Under the pieces are notes generated by a model. The model saw only the letters and a list, made by a program, of their open reading frames with translations, had not been told where the DNA came from and ran no database searches. A program made the translations under genes and the position numbers. Below, in pieces: positions 34,864 through 46,717 of a DNA stretch of 64,000 bases. Within the stretch, counting starts at the first letter, position 1; each line of letters begins with the position of its first letter. The stretch lies in contig NW_023998646.1 of assembly GCF_014805625.2 (NCBI RefSeq), positions 1,263,885 through 1,327,884 of the forward strand, written 5' to 3'. The DNA comes from Glossina fuscipes (taxonomy: Eukaryota; Arthropoda; Insecta; Diptera; Glossinidae).

Positions 34864-36551
34864 AATTTTCATGAAAAAACAGCGAGGAGTTATTCAACAA
34901 ACCAATAAACAGCATCGCCTTTCTGCCCGAAATCGGAAAATCCGCGTTTTGTTAATGTTTTGAAGCTCTGAAACTCAACGCACTCAAGCTTTCACGGTAA
35001 CACCTGTAAATTCATAATATGCTAAACCAATTAATTAATTCTTTAGTTACATTCATCATGATTCGAGCTTTTGCGCTCTCTTCACCGGAAACGAAACAAA
35101 TAAACAGACCTGTAAGCAAATAGGGTCCTATCACAAGTCTCCTAGCGCATTCTGTTTGTTTCCAGGATTTCTCTATGCTTTCTTTTCTTTTATAAATAAT
35201 GAATACCACATTTATAGATTGGAAAAAAAAGACTTAGTAAAAAATGATGCAGAATCGACAAAAAAGAAAATAAATGCTCCCTCCTACTCCCGCACTTGGT
35301 TGAAAAACGGGAACCATTTCATAATCTTTACCCTTATTACATAGAAAAAATTTGGAACTAAAGAGGATTAAGGAAAGTTAATGCAATCTTTAGTTATACT
35401 AAAAGGGTATTTAGCATTTCCGAATGCTAAGAAATTTTTTTCATCTTAACTATTTTTAATTTTCCTTCCGAGTATTCGAGCTTAACACGCTTAATTAAGA
35501 TAAATTGACCAGCACAATGCCGTAAATACGTCTGCATTTGGTTCTCTACATAATGTAATAGAAAACGATTCTATTTTATTTTTATTGTCCACAAATTTGT
35601 CCGTATATTGGGGCATATGCTGGAAATACAAAGCAAAACTCACATTTTAGTTTAGTCTTATCATTTGCTTTTTATAGTTTTCTAAGGGAGACAAATGACG
35701 GCGGTTGTCTTCAATTCTAAAGCGATATCATTTAGAGCGCAATGTGTTTATATCTGTATATATATATTTTGCGAAGCTTAGCTTACCAAAAAGTGTAGAT
35801 GAATTCAATCGTATTTAACTTTCCATATAAGCAAATCACTAACAAAGAATGCAAAATTATTATTATACGCATTTCATAATCTTCATGATTTTCATTATTT
35901 TCACTTGAAATTTTCCAAATTTGTTTTAAAATCTTGTACTGATAAATAGTTTATCAAATGTTATCCTCTTCTTATTTTTTTAGATTATGTTGATTACATA
36001 TTTTCTGTTTGGGAAAACGTATTTATTAAATGTTCATCATAAAGTGGTCTCAATTTCCATTAAAAAAATTTGTAGCCACACAACGTTGCTACAATCTGTA
36101 TTAAAAGTCAACCCTCAAACGACAATGACTGTGAATGAATGTCATGAGTTAATGCTAGAGGGCGTGCAAACATAAAGCAAGAAAGTATCTTTTGTTAATC
36201 GAAAAAGTAATTTAATGAACATTTTTAATGGGGTGACAACTAGTGTCGGATATATATATGATATTTGAAGCATTTTCTCACTTTTGTGAATCAGCGTTAT
36301 AATTTGCTGACATTATTTTAACAAGAAAAATGCGATTTCTACATACTACAAGTATTTCATACGCCACGTTACTCGTTTATTTTCATTGTTTTTTTTTAAA
36401 GGTGAGAAAAAGTTGAAATTGGGTGGTGAAATTTAAACTGGGAACATATGATCAAGTTAATTAAAAGTCTAATCAATTTCGTTTCATATCATTATTATTG
36501 TGATATGAAAACTAAACAGCAAATTCCATTTATATCAAAAAGAGAAAAATT
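34864..36551. other. AT-rich intergenic DNA
   Basis: No gene, RNA or repeat recognised. Short open frames here lack codon bias or family similarity. Confidence 0.4.
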
Positions 36552-36605
36552 TTGACATATAAGCCACAAATCTATTGGCTTAGTCCATCTCCACTCAACA
36601 TACCA
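36552..36605 (+). repeat. Interspersed repeat, inverted partner at 48122-48178
   Basis: About 52 bases starting ACATATAAGCC and ending CAACATACC match the reverse complement of 48122-48173 with roughly four mismatches. An A-run follows this copy and T-rich sequence precedes the other, consistent with the same element tail in opposite orientation. Confidence 0.75.
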
Positions 36606-37581
36606 AAAAAAAAAAAAAAAGAGAAAAGTTTATTTTCTTTTCAATACTTGCAAATTGTTTTGCATTTAAGAAATAATTATATTGTGCAATTAAATAAATA
36701 TTAGTGCGTTTTCTTAAATGACGTAATAAACGATTCTTTAATTGAAAAATGCAGCCTGAAAATTGAATGACAAATACAGTAGTAACTTCGAGACATTTCG
36801 ATAATAAATTTAGCAATACCAGATGGGTGTACATTTCCTAAAAGAATAAAGTGTACGTATAAGTTTTTAGCCTGGTGATTCACAGATGGCTTGAATATTC
36901 AAATTCCTTATTGAATTCTTTAAATTAATTTATGTACTAAATAGTGAAGTTAACATCAACGATCTTCGAGTTGAAGGGGATGTATGGCCAAAGTATGAAT
37001 ATTATCATTACATAGAAGAAATATTGGGTATCATCAGCTCGAAAATTAGCTTTGCAAAGAGCTGACGGAATTTTGCTTTTAGCAGCTAGACTTAATTGGA
37101 TTTTACATTTTGGACGTCCACCACTTTTTCGCAATTATCCATTTCGTACAATTTTCTTGTGCACTTGTAAAATGGTTCTGATTTTTCACTAAAAGCTGTT
37201 AACTAGTTTTTTCCTTTACTAGGTTTTTAAAAAAAGTACCATGTGTTGAGAATAGAGAGAGATTATTATTATTATTATTATTATTATTTTAATTTTAGAC
37301 TAATTAATTGAATTCTTAGACTAAAAAAAGAGACATTGAGCACTAGCAACACAGGCTATCGGCTCTAATTTAAAAAAATGGATATTAGATAATAAGCTTA
37401 GTAGTATTAATAAAGTAAAATATTGAATTGATATTCTGTTCTGAAGTTGATTGTAGAATGTACAAAGGGTTAATCGTTCCAAATGCAATACTTCTAGCCA
37501 AGGAAAAGTTGAGGCAGTCGCAGAGAATATGCTTTATAGTAAGAGTTTGTCCACAACAGCAGATTGGGGGAGAAGACTTCT

Positions 37582-39987
37582 TTAGGATCCATTGGTGAGT
37601 TGCAATTGTATGACCAAGGCGAATTCTCGAAAAACTTGGATCTTGGTTTTCTCAACATTTGTTGGATATAGAGGTGGAGTTAAGTGTTGATGATGGTATT
37701 GTAAATTTCCTTCTGCAATTTTCTCTTTAACTTTTCTTCCAATGTATCTTTGAAGATCCAACTTTTCCTTGACATCATCCATAATTAGAGGAGCAGAAGC
37801 AGCATACTTTGCCGCTCGATCAGCCTGCTCATTTCCCAGTAAACCGATGTGACTTGGTACCCATAACATTTTAATTTTTCCGTCGGGTGTAGTAAATTAT
37901 ATTCCTTAATTTGTTGATGGTGCTCCATCTCGAAGTCGAAGGGTTCCGGGTAGCTAGTAATACAGACAAACTGTCAGTAACAATGACGGTTTTGAGTTTA
38001 TTTTTATGGGCAAGGTTGGCAGCGTGAAGGATAGCTCTGGCTTCGGTTATGAAAGTTGAAGTGCTTTTGTGAAATATATGGTTGAGAAGAACCCGTCCTG
38101 TAGCATCTACCACCGTACAAGCAGGAGGCAGACCAGGAGATTTTGAGCCGTCTGTGTACAAAAGATTCCAACCAGTATTGTCCAATACTTGGGTATTCTC
38201 AGCTATTAGATTCCTGAAGACGTAATTTGGAGTATCTTCTTTCTTGTGCATAGACAGTGAGATGTCAAAAGAGCAGTCTTTCAAAATCCAGGGAGGTTTA
38301 ACACCAAAAGAGCGGGCAATTTTTAAGGGACTGTTCAATTCCTTTGCGATGCACAAACAATGGTCAATTGCAGATGGTGACTTTGGAATTTTCTTCGCAA
38401 TAATAATCTTTCTTACGTCATCACCGAGAATGGATTTGTTTGAATTAATAAGCTTAGGGACTATTTTAGCTTTTAACTCATACAGTCTATTTTCTAAGGT
38501 TGGGAGACCAGTTTCAATTATAATATTATTTATGGGCGTCGTCCGAAAAGCATAACAACTTGCTCTAACGGCTTGGTGATAGACCGGTTTAAGGATGTTG
38601 ATATTAGATTTGCAGCTATTGCCATAAATTATCAAAGCATAGTCAATCTTGCTTAACACAAGCATTTTGGTAAGATAAGCAATAGTGTTAATATGCGCAT
38701 GGCTTCTCCAAGCAACGTACTGTATGAAATTTACCCTTGTTAAAAGGGAGTTTTTTAAACGAAGGCAGTGTGCTTTCCAACGATAATTGTTTGAAAACGT
38801 GAGCCCGAGAACATGGAGCGTCTGCACATTTAGTACTGGTAAGCCGTTAATATGCATCAGTAGGTTTCCTGCATCGCACATTTGTTTTCGACAAATGTGC
38901 ATTTTTTTTGATTTTTGTATAGAGATTATAGCTCCTGACGAGTTTGCCCATGTGGAGATCTCACATGCAATAGATTCGAGGATGTTGATTGCTTTCGTGT
39001 TGTCTTTTTCTTTTGTAAAAATGTATACATCGTCCGCGTAGAGACAATGTTCCACTCTTGGTACACGGCAAAGAATTTCGCTAATTTCGTTGAAAGCAAT
39101 GGAACCCTAGCTCGTTTAAAAGAGGTGTTGGATTGAGGAATAGAAAGATGAGCAGCCGTGCGAATCGATTTAGACATAATAGCAGCATCATGGTTGCAGT
39201 TTCCGTTAAATAGCTTTGAGTTCAAAAATGACTCCACCTGTTTGGAGTAATTGATCCAATCCGCTTTATCTAGGAGGAATTTGGCCTGTTTTGCTGGAGT
39301 AGCAGAGGACGTTGAAAGTTTAAGATCGATTATGATTGGAAAGTGATCACTATTATGTAGATCATCAGAAATAGACCAGGACACCAAAGGAAGAAGTGAT
39401 GGAGAGCAACATGTTAAATCAATATGTGAAAAAGTATGATGAGTTGAGAAGTGTGTTGGTTTTCCATCATTTAAAACGCAAAGGTTGCTTTGAAAAAAGG
39501 CCTTTTTTAAAACAGTACCGCGAGTGTTGTTCACTGTTGAGCCCCAGATGGTATTCCAGCTGTTGAAATCGCCGCATATAATTAATGGGGGGGAAAGTAC
39601 GGAGAATAAACTGTAGAGTTCTTGCTGAGAAAACGATTGCGAGGGTGGAATATAGAGCGAAAGCACTGTAAATTTTATATTTAACATTATTTGTATCGCT
39701 ACGGCTTGTATATTTGAGCTTAAATTTATGCGTTTGTGAGGTATACTTGATTTTATAAAAACACCTACTCCTTGTTTGGAATATGAATTTTGATCAGCAT
39801 TCGTGAAGTATCCAGTATATGATTTGGGTGGAATAGGATTAAAAGAGCTTCTACAATGGGTTTCTTGAAGCGATAAAAAGGTTGGATTAAAATCATTTAT
39901 GAGTGTACGGAGTTCATCAAAATTATTAATAAGTCCCTTAATGTTCCATTGTAGAATTTTAAAAACTTTATTTAATTGTAATGACAT
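37582..39987 (-). pseudogene. LINE ORF2, RT core deleted and frame broken
   Basis: The endonuclease (from 39987) is complete by eye: QWNIKG, SLQETH, GDFNSWNTIWGS, then HIDLTCCSP and SDHFPI. Near 39100 it jumps directly to the stretch just before YADD, so RT fingers and the first palm aspartate are lost; the second copy at 58.6 kb still has them. The downstream frame (39055-37871) carries YADDVYIFTK, the RT thumb and an RNase H with LLYTDGSKSPG and VTDSLS. A further frame change near 37870 separates the RNase H end (WVPSHIGLLGNEQADRAAKYA, 37869-37582). Confidence 0.85.
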
Positions 39988-40008
39988 GTAAGCAGAGTGG
40001 AGGGAGGG

Positions 40009-41397
40009 TTAGGTTGACATGTCAGCGTCTCCGTCGAGAAGGTCACTATAGGAATTTTTCGTGAATGATTTATTCTTACCAGCAGAATAATCTGTATTTA
40101 GGTGATTTGGTACATTTGAAGCGCAACGGGTTAGCGCACGTGAATAATTTGAAATTGAAGGTTGATTGAGGGATGAAAGAATGGATTCATTAACACTTGT
40201 GATTTGTTGAGTAAAGTTGAGAGCTGGAGATTCTGGAGGATTTGGTATATTAGATTTTAGCAAATGTGTTGTTGTTTTAATTTTTTCAATATTTGCAGTT
40301 GCTTTGGTTTTCGAAGGTTGATTAATGGATGAAAGAATGGATTCATTACCACTTGTGATATGTTGAGTAAAGTTGAGAGCTGGAGATTCTGGAGAATTTG
40401 GTATATTAGATTTTAGCATATATGTTGTTGTTTGGATTTTTTCAATATTTGCAGTTGCTTTGGTTTTTTCAATATTATCTTTGGCAAGTGATGTAACTGG
40501 TTTCGCAATATAATTTTTGGTTAATGGTGGAACAGGTTTTTCATTGGAAGCAGTTGCAGTTAAAGTCTTACTAGGCTCGATTTGCGAGGCAACAGCAGCA
40601 TAGGTATTACTTTTGCCAATTCCATGGGCTACTGATGGATTTCTTTCCCGGTATGTGCGTCGCGCTTCGCCCATGCTACAGTAATTTTCTGTTTTAATTT
40701 TTAATATTTCACGCATCTGTACAAAACGTGGGCATTGTTTGTCTAACGCTGAGTGTTGATCATTGCAATTTATGCAGAAACTACGGGTACAGCTTTCAAT
40801 ATGTGGAGGATGACCACAGTTAGCACAAGATGCAGCATTAGTGCATCTTTTTGCCGTATGACCCACGCGTTGGCAATTTTTACACCTCATAGGATTTGGG
40901 ATGTATAGTTCTACTTTACATTTATACCACGCCACATCAACTGTTCGCGGTAATCGATAGCGATCAAAAGTTAAAATAATCCTTCCTGTAAGAGAGCGTG
41001 TTTTTCCGTCATCATTCAGTTTGGTTAATTTATATGCTTCAGTCACTCCTTGAATGCCCATTTCGCGAACAATTTCATCTTCCGGCACATGCTTTAAGCA
41101 AGGGGCATAAATTACGCCTCGAACCGAGTTAAGTTTCTCATGTAGTTTAGCTGAAATAGCACATAGATTAGCTAAAGAATTGGACTTTATTAGTTTTTCG
41201 GTTGCGCGCGGGTTCCCAGCGAGCCCCAGTAAATTCCCATCGCGTAGAATCGAGATCGAGTCGATGTATGTTGTAATGCTATCTAGAGCTTTTTTTATAG
41301 CAAAAGGGCTAATTTGGGAAATTGTTATTCGAGCATCGGTTGAAGAAATAACAATATATTTTTTATCAATAGGGATTATATCGCTGATCGGCAACAC
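40009..41397 (-). CDS. LINE ORF1 (gag-like RNA-binding protein, CCHC knuckles)
   Basis: 462 codons, intact. The protein binds element RNA to form the retrotransposition RNP. Cysteine knuckles lie in the middle, with CKNCQRVGHTAKRC as a clear C-x2-C-x4-H-x4-C motif, followed by CANCGHPPHIESC and CINCNDQHSALDKQC variants. The N-terminal half resembles the RRM-like/gag part of I-clade and Jockey ORF1 proteins. The C-terminal third carries two tandem copies of a 52-codon unit. The start at 41397 is the first Met after an AT-rich UTR. ORF2 follows with a short gap (40008-39988), as is typical for I elements. Confidence 0.85.
   Translation of the reverse strand: MLPISDIIPIDKKYIVISSTDARITISQISPFAIKKALDSITTYIDSISILRDGNLLGLAGNPRATEKLIKSNSLANLCAISAKLHEKLNSVRGVIYAPCLKHVPEDEIVREMGIQGVTEAYKLTKLNDDGKTRSLTGRIILTFDRYRLPRTVDVAWYKCKVELYIPNPMRCKNCQRVGHTAKRCTNAASCANCGHPPHIESCTRSFCINCNDQHSALDKQCPRFVQMREILKIKTENYCSMGEARRTYRERNPSVAHGIGKSNTYAAVASQIEPSKTLTATASNEKPVPPLTKNYIAKPVTSLAKDNIEKTKATANIEKIQTTTYMLKSNIPNSPESPALNFTQHITSGNESILSSINQPSKTKATANIEKIKTTTHLLKSNIPNPPESPALNFTQQITSVNESILSSLNQPSISNYSRALTRCASNVPNHLNTDYSAGKNKSFTKNSYSDLLDGDADMST
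40157..40468 (-). repeat. In-frame tandem duplication in LINE ORF1 (156-bp unit)
   Basis: GAAGGTTGATT recurs at 40157 and 40313, a 156-bp period that is exactly 52 codons. Both copies encode a unit containing KATANIEKI and ESPALNFTQ. Because the period is a multiple of three, the ORF stays open. Confidence 0.85.
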
Positions 41398-41848
41398 CGG
41401 AAAATCTGATATTTTACTTTTTTTTTTTGGGGGGATGTATAACTTAATAGATAAAATCTATTCGGGTTTTTGTCTGGCGGCCCCGGGGCCATTATGCCTT
41501 ATTGTTGTCTATTTATTATTATTTTTGAAATAACCACTCACTTGAAAAGGTTTGGGAACTGTGCAAGAAGGTTAGGAACTACTAAAGAAAAGTGTCAAAT
41601 GTTTTCAATTTTTTTTATTTTTTTTATTTTGTTTTTTTGTTTTCTATTTTTTATTATATATAGACGAAACAAAAGCACATACGCGATATCCGCGTTAACC
41701 AGTTTTAGCAATAACACTGAAAAGACAGAAGTTAAATACACAAAAACACCGAAAACACCGAAACAATTGAAAAAACGCAGACGAATAGAAAACACACACT
41801 ACACTGAACACAAGTCGACTCGTCTATGAATATAGAGAGAGAATAGAG

Positions 41849-43660
41849 TTGCTTTCAATGAATTGTATCGCTTCGATTAAAGTGTGAGAAACCAGGATTA
41901 CACTCTTGTTAAATGAGAAAGTAAGATCGCATTTCTGTTAAAGTGTGAGAAATCGGGATTAGACTTCCTACAATATAGTTTGAAGATTATCTTTTCACGA
42001 GATTTGCAAAAATTATAGTTTAAACAAGAATACAATTTCTCAACCAAACTGTGATCAAGATATTTAAGGTACATTTTCCAGTCCTCTTTATTATGTTTTC
42101 TTCTCGAAGGTGAAAAAGGAAAATTTTGGAAGCGAAATGACAGCTAAAGTGCTTTACTATAAAACCGACAACTTTTGGACCTCAATTGTGGCATAAATTT
42201 CCGCTTTCCGTTATTCTGAGATGTGCAATTAGTTTACAAATTCCTCAGAACTTGATAGGCACTACAACCGGCTGCGAGAGAGATAATGCGAGATTCACTT
42301 CAAAGACGAAGGTAATAATTGATAATAACAATTGCACAAAATTCGATAAAGGCATGGTAGCTCATGGAGTCTTGGTATTGGACAACTTCTGCCCTATTGC
42401 TGTTTGTACCATAATAGCGAATTCTTCGCATTTTATCAAACAAATTCTCAAGTTGGTGTGGCTTTTTTCATTTTTATACAGATCTAGTAGTTCATATACG
42501 TGGTGAAGAGAGCGCGATATACACACACAAATATTTATTTACACGACATATATATATATATATATATATATGTAAATACATGTGTATAAAGTGTGAGAGA
42601 TATTGGTTATGTAGAGTGAATGAGCAAGCGAATGAGAAGAGTCTCTAAATGTGCTTGTAGTCTTAATCATAAACACAGTGTTGCTACCAGAAACAACAAA
42701 AGCAACATATTGTTATTGTTGCTATTTGTATAATTACAAACGTTTTACGTATGGTGTTGTTGCCACCGGCTGAGGTTGGTTGTATGTTAGTAGCTTTTAG
42801 GGGTTTTCAAAACTGCGAAATGCTTTTTTTAAAACCTAAAGTGCATAGATAAATAATAGATAGATAAATAATGCTAATTGTTTAGCAAGGGTTCTTTAAA
42901 AAGTTGAAGGATTTTTTGAGATGCCCAGTTTTTTTCTTTAACTTTATATTTCATCTAAGTATATTTTCGGCGATGAGATGTACTTTCGGCGGTGTCATTT
43001 ACTTTCTGCAGCTTCGTTGTGTTCGTTTACACTTCTTTACTTATGTAAGTTGCATTATTTTAGAACGTATGAAACTGTGAAAACGTTGTATATGCGTTCT
43101 AGAGCTCTTGTGTATAGCTCATAATTTATATAATTTTATATGATGTAGTAAATTCCTCATCTCTTTCCTGCCTTCTCTCAATGAATGTTAACGCCAGACG
43201 ATTTGGAGAGAAAGTGATGAAACAGTAACTGCGCAATTTGTAAAACATATCTAAATCTCATCTTCTCCTATGGTCGCCTGTAGTTTCAAGTCGATCTGTC
43301 AACTCATTCCCCACAAAAAAGCAAATTTAACTTTCCTACATCACAAACCATTATCTCAAATTGGAAAAATGTTTAAAATCACTTAAAAGTGATGGAAATT
43401 TGTAGTAACATGCATGTATATATGTATATGCCTGCACATCTTGCATATAATATATACATATATACATGGATGTTATTCATGCTATTTTCATTTAAAAATG
43501 ATTTCGTGTGAAGGACCGCTTCTGGATTTGTGTAAAAACTCAATCCTGGAACATAAATTTTTGCCACTTTTGCATATATGTCTACCCCTATTTCACCATT
43601 GGTACGAACAATCTCGGTGAATAAGGTGATTGAGAGTTCGTTGTTCAATGCAGTAAGCCA
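41849..43660. other. Gene-free DNA with simple repeats
   Basis: Two imperfect copies of a roughly 70-bp unit containing TTAAAGTGTGAGAAA lie at about 41875-41970. A TA dinucleotide run occupies about 42546-42571. Short TATG/TATA tracts occur near 43415-43470. No coding sequence was recognised. Confidence 0.5.
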
Positions 43661-44319
43661 ATGATGATTAGTGATATTAAAACAAATGTTACAGTCAACA
43701 ATAATAATGAAAAAATAGTACCAAGAGTAACTGATGACCCCAAGAATCCGACAAACAATGGATCGACAACAACTGTGGCTCCTGCTACTAATTCTACGCA
43801 GAATTCGACATCAGCAGTAACCGAACCGCCTTTGCCTGATCACCATGCAGTGGAACAGGAACACAACTCGTCCCTCTCCTTGTTTTTCGTTATTATGCTG
43901 GGCATTCTACTGATTCACTTTATGTTACAAACTGGTTTTCAATATCTTCCCGAAAGTATTGTTGTAGTATTCCTAGGCGCTTTAATCGGTCTCTTCCTTA
44001 AAGTCATGACAGGGGAAAATGCCAGTTGGAAACGAGAAGTATTTTCGCCTACCGGCTTCTTTTTGGTTCTACTACCACCAATTATTTTTGAATCGCAAAC
44101 TCGGATCGACGGCTTCGGTCGTTTAGATCGTAAATATTTTATACCTTTTTTACGCGCCGTTTCAACAGTCAAGAATTGCATGAGTGCAAATCCCAAATGG
44201 CCGATTTAACTAATAAATGGTATGAAGCTATACGTGTCAGTCCTATTGATTCCGATGATTCAGATGAGGAAATGGGTTTATCGTCAAGTACAAGTCAAGC
44301 TACAAGTGCTCGCACATAA
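43661..44319 (+). pseudogene. NHE8-type Na+/H+ exchanger copy lacking the transporter core
   Basis: The N-terminal 145 codons match an NHE8 (SLC9A8/fly Nhe1)-type exchanger: an N/T-rich lumenal head, FFVIMLGILLIHFMLQTGFQYLPESI (first membrane span), then FSPTGFFLVLLPPIIFES. At 44095/44096 the sequence jumps to the C-terminal tail (GRLDRKYFIPF...), so about 400 residues of membrane domain with the ion site are missing. Near 44152-44156 two extra bases shift the frame. Read across that lesion, the NHE8-like tail continues (MADLTNKWYEAIRV...) to an in-frame stop at 44317-44319. No splice donor exists at the junction. A retrocopy of an aberrant transcript or an internal deletion fits; a functional exchanger does not. 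Confidence 0.8.
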
Positions 44320-45149
44320 ATATGTTCTTAAAATAAACTGAAATTATTTTTGTACACATACACGTGCTCATGAGAGCTGTGAATAGAGAAAATAAGTGCA
44401 ATATTTTAAAAAGTCAAGTGGCACTTTCTGCTAATTTAAATGATATTGGATTTGCCGAATTTTCAAGGACGTCTTTTAGGGTTTAATAATCAAGAAAAAC
44501 AAAAAGTCTAAGTTAAAATTCAAAAGCTTGGAAGTTTTATTTAAAAAAAATACCTCTTTGATATGTGAGTTTTATTTAATTATTTATAACAGTCAGTATT
44601 TTGATATTTTGAATGTTTCATAAAAAGTATTTTTATATTTGCACAGCACCTATTACCATTCCTGAAATGAAAACGATTGCTTAATTATCATCACAATGTG
44701 TACTAAAACTTTTATATTGGCAGTTCTTCGGCATTTTGACAGTATAGTTAGTAAAAGTGATTATTAAACAAATTTGCAATTTTCGTATAAAAACAAAAAC
44801 ATATTTCACGACAAAATCAATAAAAATCGAAGTGAAAGATATTAAAGAAATAAAGTTTTAAGTTTAATAACAAAACCGAATTCCTTGCTAATAAAAAAAA
44901 AAATAAATAAATAAAATTATTTAAAGAATGTAAGTAAAAATATAATGTGCGGGCTCTAATAATAATCATTAAAACAAAAATTAGTGGAGGTTCAATCACC
45001 TATCACGAATAATGCTAAGAATATTATTACGTTTCTAGGTGACGGCATGTCAGTGCATATAGATGCTAAGATAGATCTATGTACTTAGATACGTTTAAAC
45101 CATTGACCGATATTAAAAAATCACCTGATAGCAAACCAGCCTGGGCACA
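44320..45149. other. 3' flank of the NHE8-like copy
   Basis: AT-rich. An AATAAA-like signal (AAATAAACTG) lies at about 44331. No poly(A) tract is obvious at a retrocopy boundary. No gene recognised. Confidence 0.4.
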
Positions 45150-45150
45150 G

Positions 45151-46180
45151 AATCTAGCGATTCGGAGATAAGTAGCGACATTGGGGATGAACCGTACAAT
45201 TACTATGGTACATGTGACCTGGTCCGTCGAAAGAATCCCAAAAAGAAACCACGTGTGGATGAGCGGTAAAAAGTTTATAATAAAATATATTTTCTTTATT
45301 CATCATAATGTACATGCAGAAACAATGAAAATCCATGATTTATAGAAAAAATTTAAGAAATGTTTCGCATGTTCCGTCAAAATAACTTTAATCTGAGAAA
45401 AGCATAAAAAAAATATATTAGATGTTGATATTGGCTTCATGAAAAACTTACATTAAATCTGAAATCCTGTTTAGAATCTTGCAATTTTTCTATTAAAACT
45501 GGCAATTTTATGGGAGGCAGTGACCGTTTTGAATTGCTCCCGAAAGATGGCGTACAATGCGCAAAGCCAAAACAATCCTTAAGGAGGGCTTTTTAATTGA
45601 TAGAGCGTCTATAGATAACCCATTTAAAACTTTAACCGCAACTCAAAGGTTTGGTTCGACTTCTCGCTGACCTCTCCTTCAAACCGCAAACCGATAAGAA
45701 GATGACTTAAAGAACACTGCAATTCCTCTAGGAACTGCTGATGAAAAAAAAAAGGGAATACCAAGCCGCAAAATATTGAGAATGTTGAGGTGCCACGCCC
45801 ATAGCAGCCCCGTTGGGTCCGCGGAATACAATTGGGACATTGATCTGCTCCCCCGACATGTAGAATGTTTTAGCCGCTGAATTTATAACCTTGCATCACA
45901 TTGTTTAAAGATATAAAAATTCGTAAAGTATTTAGAGATCTCAATTACAACCGTGCAATAATATATTTTATTTTTTTTCAGACGAAGGAAGATGTTGTGG
46001 AAAAGTAGGGCGGTGAAGAACATTGAAGAACATTTGCAAGCACCACCTAAATCGCTACTGTTGGCCCAAACCGAAGATTATATAGAGTATTCGCGTAGCG
46101 ACAAAGAAATGGAAATACCAAAAGCTCGTAGTATGTATGAGGATATTTATCTTAGTAATATCTTAGTAATATCTTGGTAA
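45151..46180 (+). CDS. Two spliced exons of an unidentified gene
   Basis: Exon A (about 45151-45265) begins after a CACAG acceptor and encodes an acidic-serine stretch, then [21 protein letters not shown]. Its donor CG/GTAAAA joins to TTTTTTTTCAG/A at 45981. The junction keeps the frame and continues [20 protein letters not shown]...[31 protein letters not shown] (45982 to about 46176). The frame then either stops (TAA 46178-46180) or splices at TTG/GTAATG. Both exons look genuinely coding, with a bipartite basic stretch suggesting nuclear location. Start and end are not defined and I cannot name the gene. It may belong with the exons at 55-57 kb. Confidence 0.55.
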
Positions 46181-46233
46181 TGTATATACTGGGATTATCT
46201 GGGAAAAATGAAAATCTCATATTAATCTCATGT

Positions 46234-46600
46234 TAATTCTTTCCATATATTCATACAAGTGCTTGAAATATAATATATAATCTTGTTTATATAAATGTAT
46301 AAAAAATATGCATTCATCTCCCCTTGTACGTCTCCTCAATAGTTTTATACAATTTTTAAAGGCGTGGCATTCGATTTTATCCTATTTTCAAAAATAAAAT
46401 GATAATTCTTTCAATATATTCATACAAGTGCTTGAAATATAATATATAATCTTTTTTATATAAATGTATAAAAAATATGCATTCATCTCCCCTTGTACGT
46501 CTCCTCAATAGTTTTATACAATTTTTATAGGCGTGGCATTCGACTTTACCCTATTTTGAAAAATAAAATGATAATTCTCTCCTTATATTCATACAGGTGT
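46234..46600. repeat. Tandem repeat, 169-bp unit, just over two copies
   Basis: TCTCCTCAATAG recurs at 46331 and 46500 (period 169). Copies begin at about 46234 and 46403, with a partial third start at 46572. The first two copies differ at only a few positions, so the duplication is young. Confidence 0.9.
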
Positions 46601-46717
46601 TTTATTTCCTTTATGATGGTTGTTGAATTTTTTTCGCGACAAATTGATTTTTATCACAAAATGTAAGGCGTGTTGCATCATTTAGTTGAAGCCACATATT
46701 GTACAAGTCGAAATTAT

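Larger units (their letters stand above)
37258..41838 (-). mobile_element. I-clade LINE, two ORFs, internally deleted
   Basis: Minus-strand non-LTR element with ORF1 (41397-40009), ORF2 (39987 to about 37582), a 3' UTR, and a (TAA)n tail at about 37262-37289, the hallmark ending of I elements. ORF2 has endonuclease, RT tail and RNase H; the RNase H also points to the I clade. GAGAATAGAG occurs at 37248-37257 and 41839-41848, a plausible 10-bp target duplication that would bound the element, though the surrounding GA-richness leaves some doubt. The upstream part (41398-41838) is an AT-rich 5' UTR. A close second copy lies at 58598-60818. Confidence 0.85.

Noticed and set aside
38244..39041. 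Plus-strand ORFs of 103 and 84 codons
   Set aside because: They are antisense shadows of the LINE ORF2 on the minus strand.
42546..42571. TA dinucleotide run as a possible functional element
   Set aside because: Ordinary microsatellite; similar short runs occur elsewhere, for example near 55258-55280.
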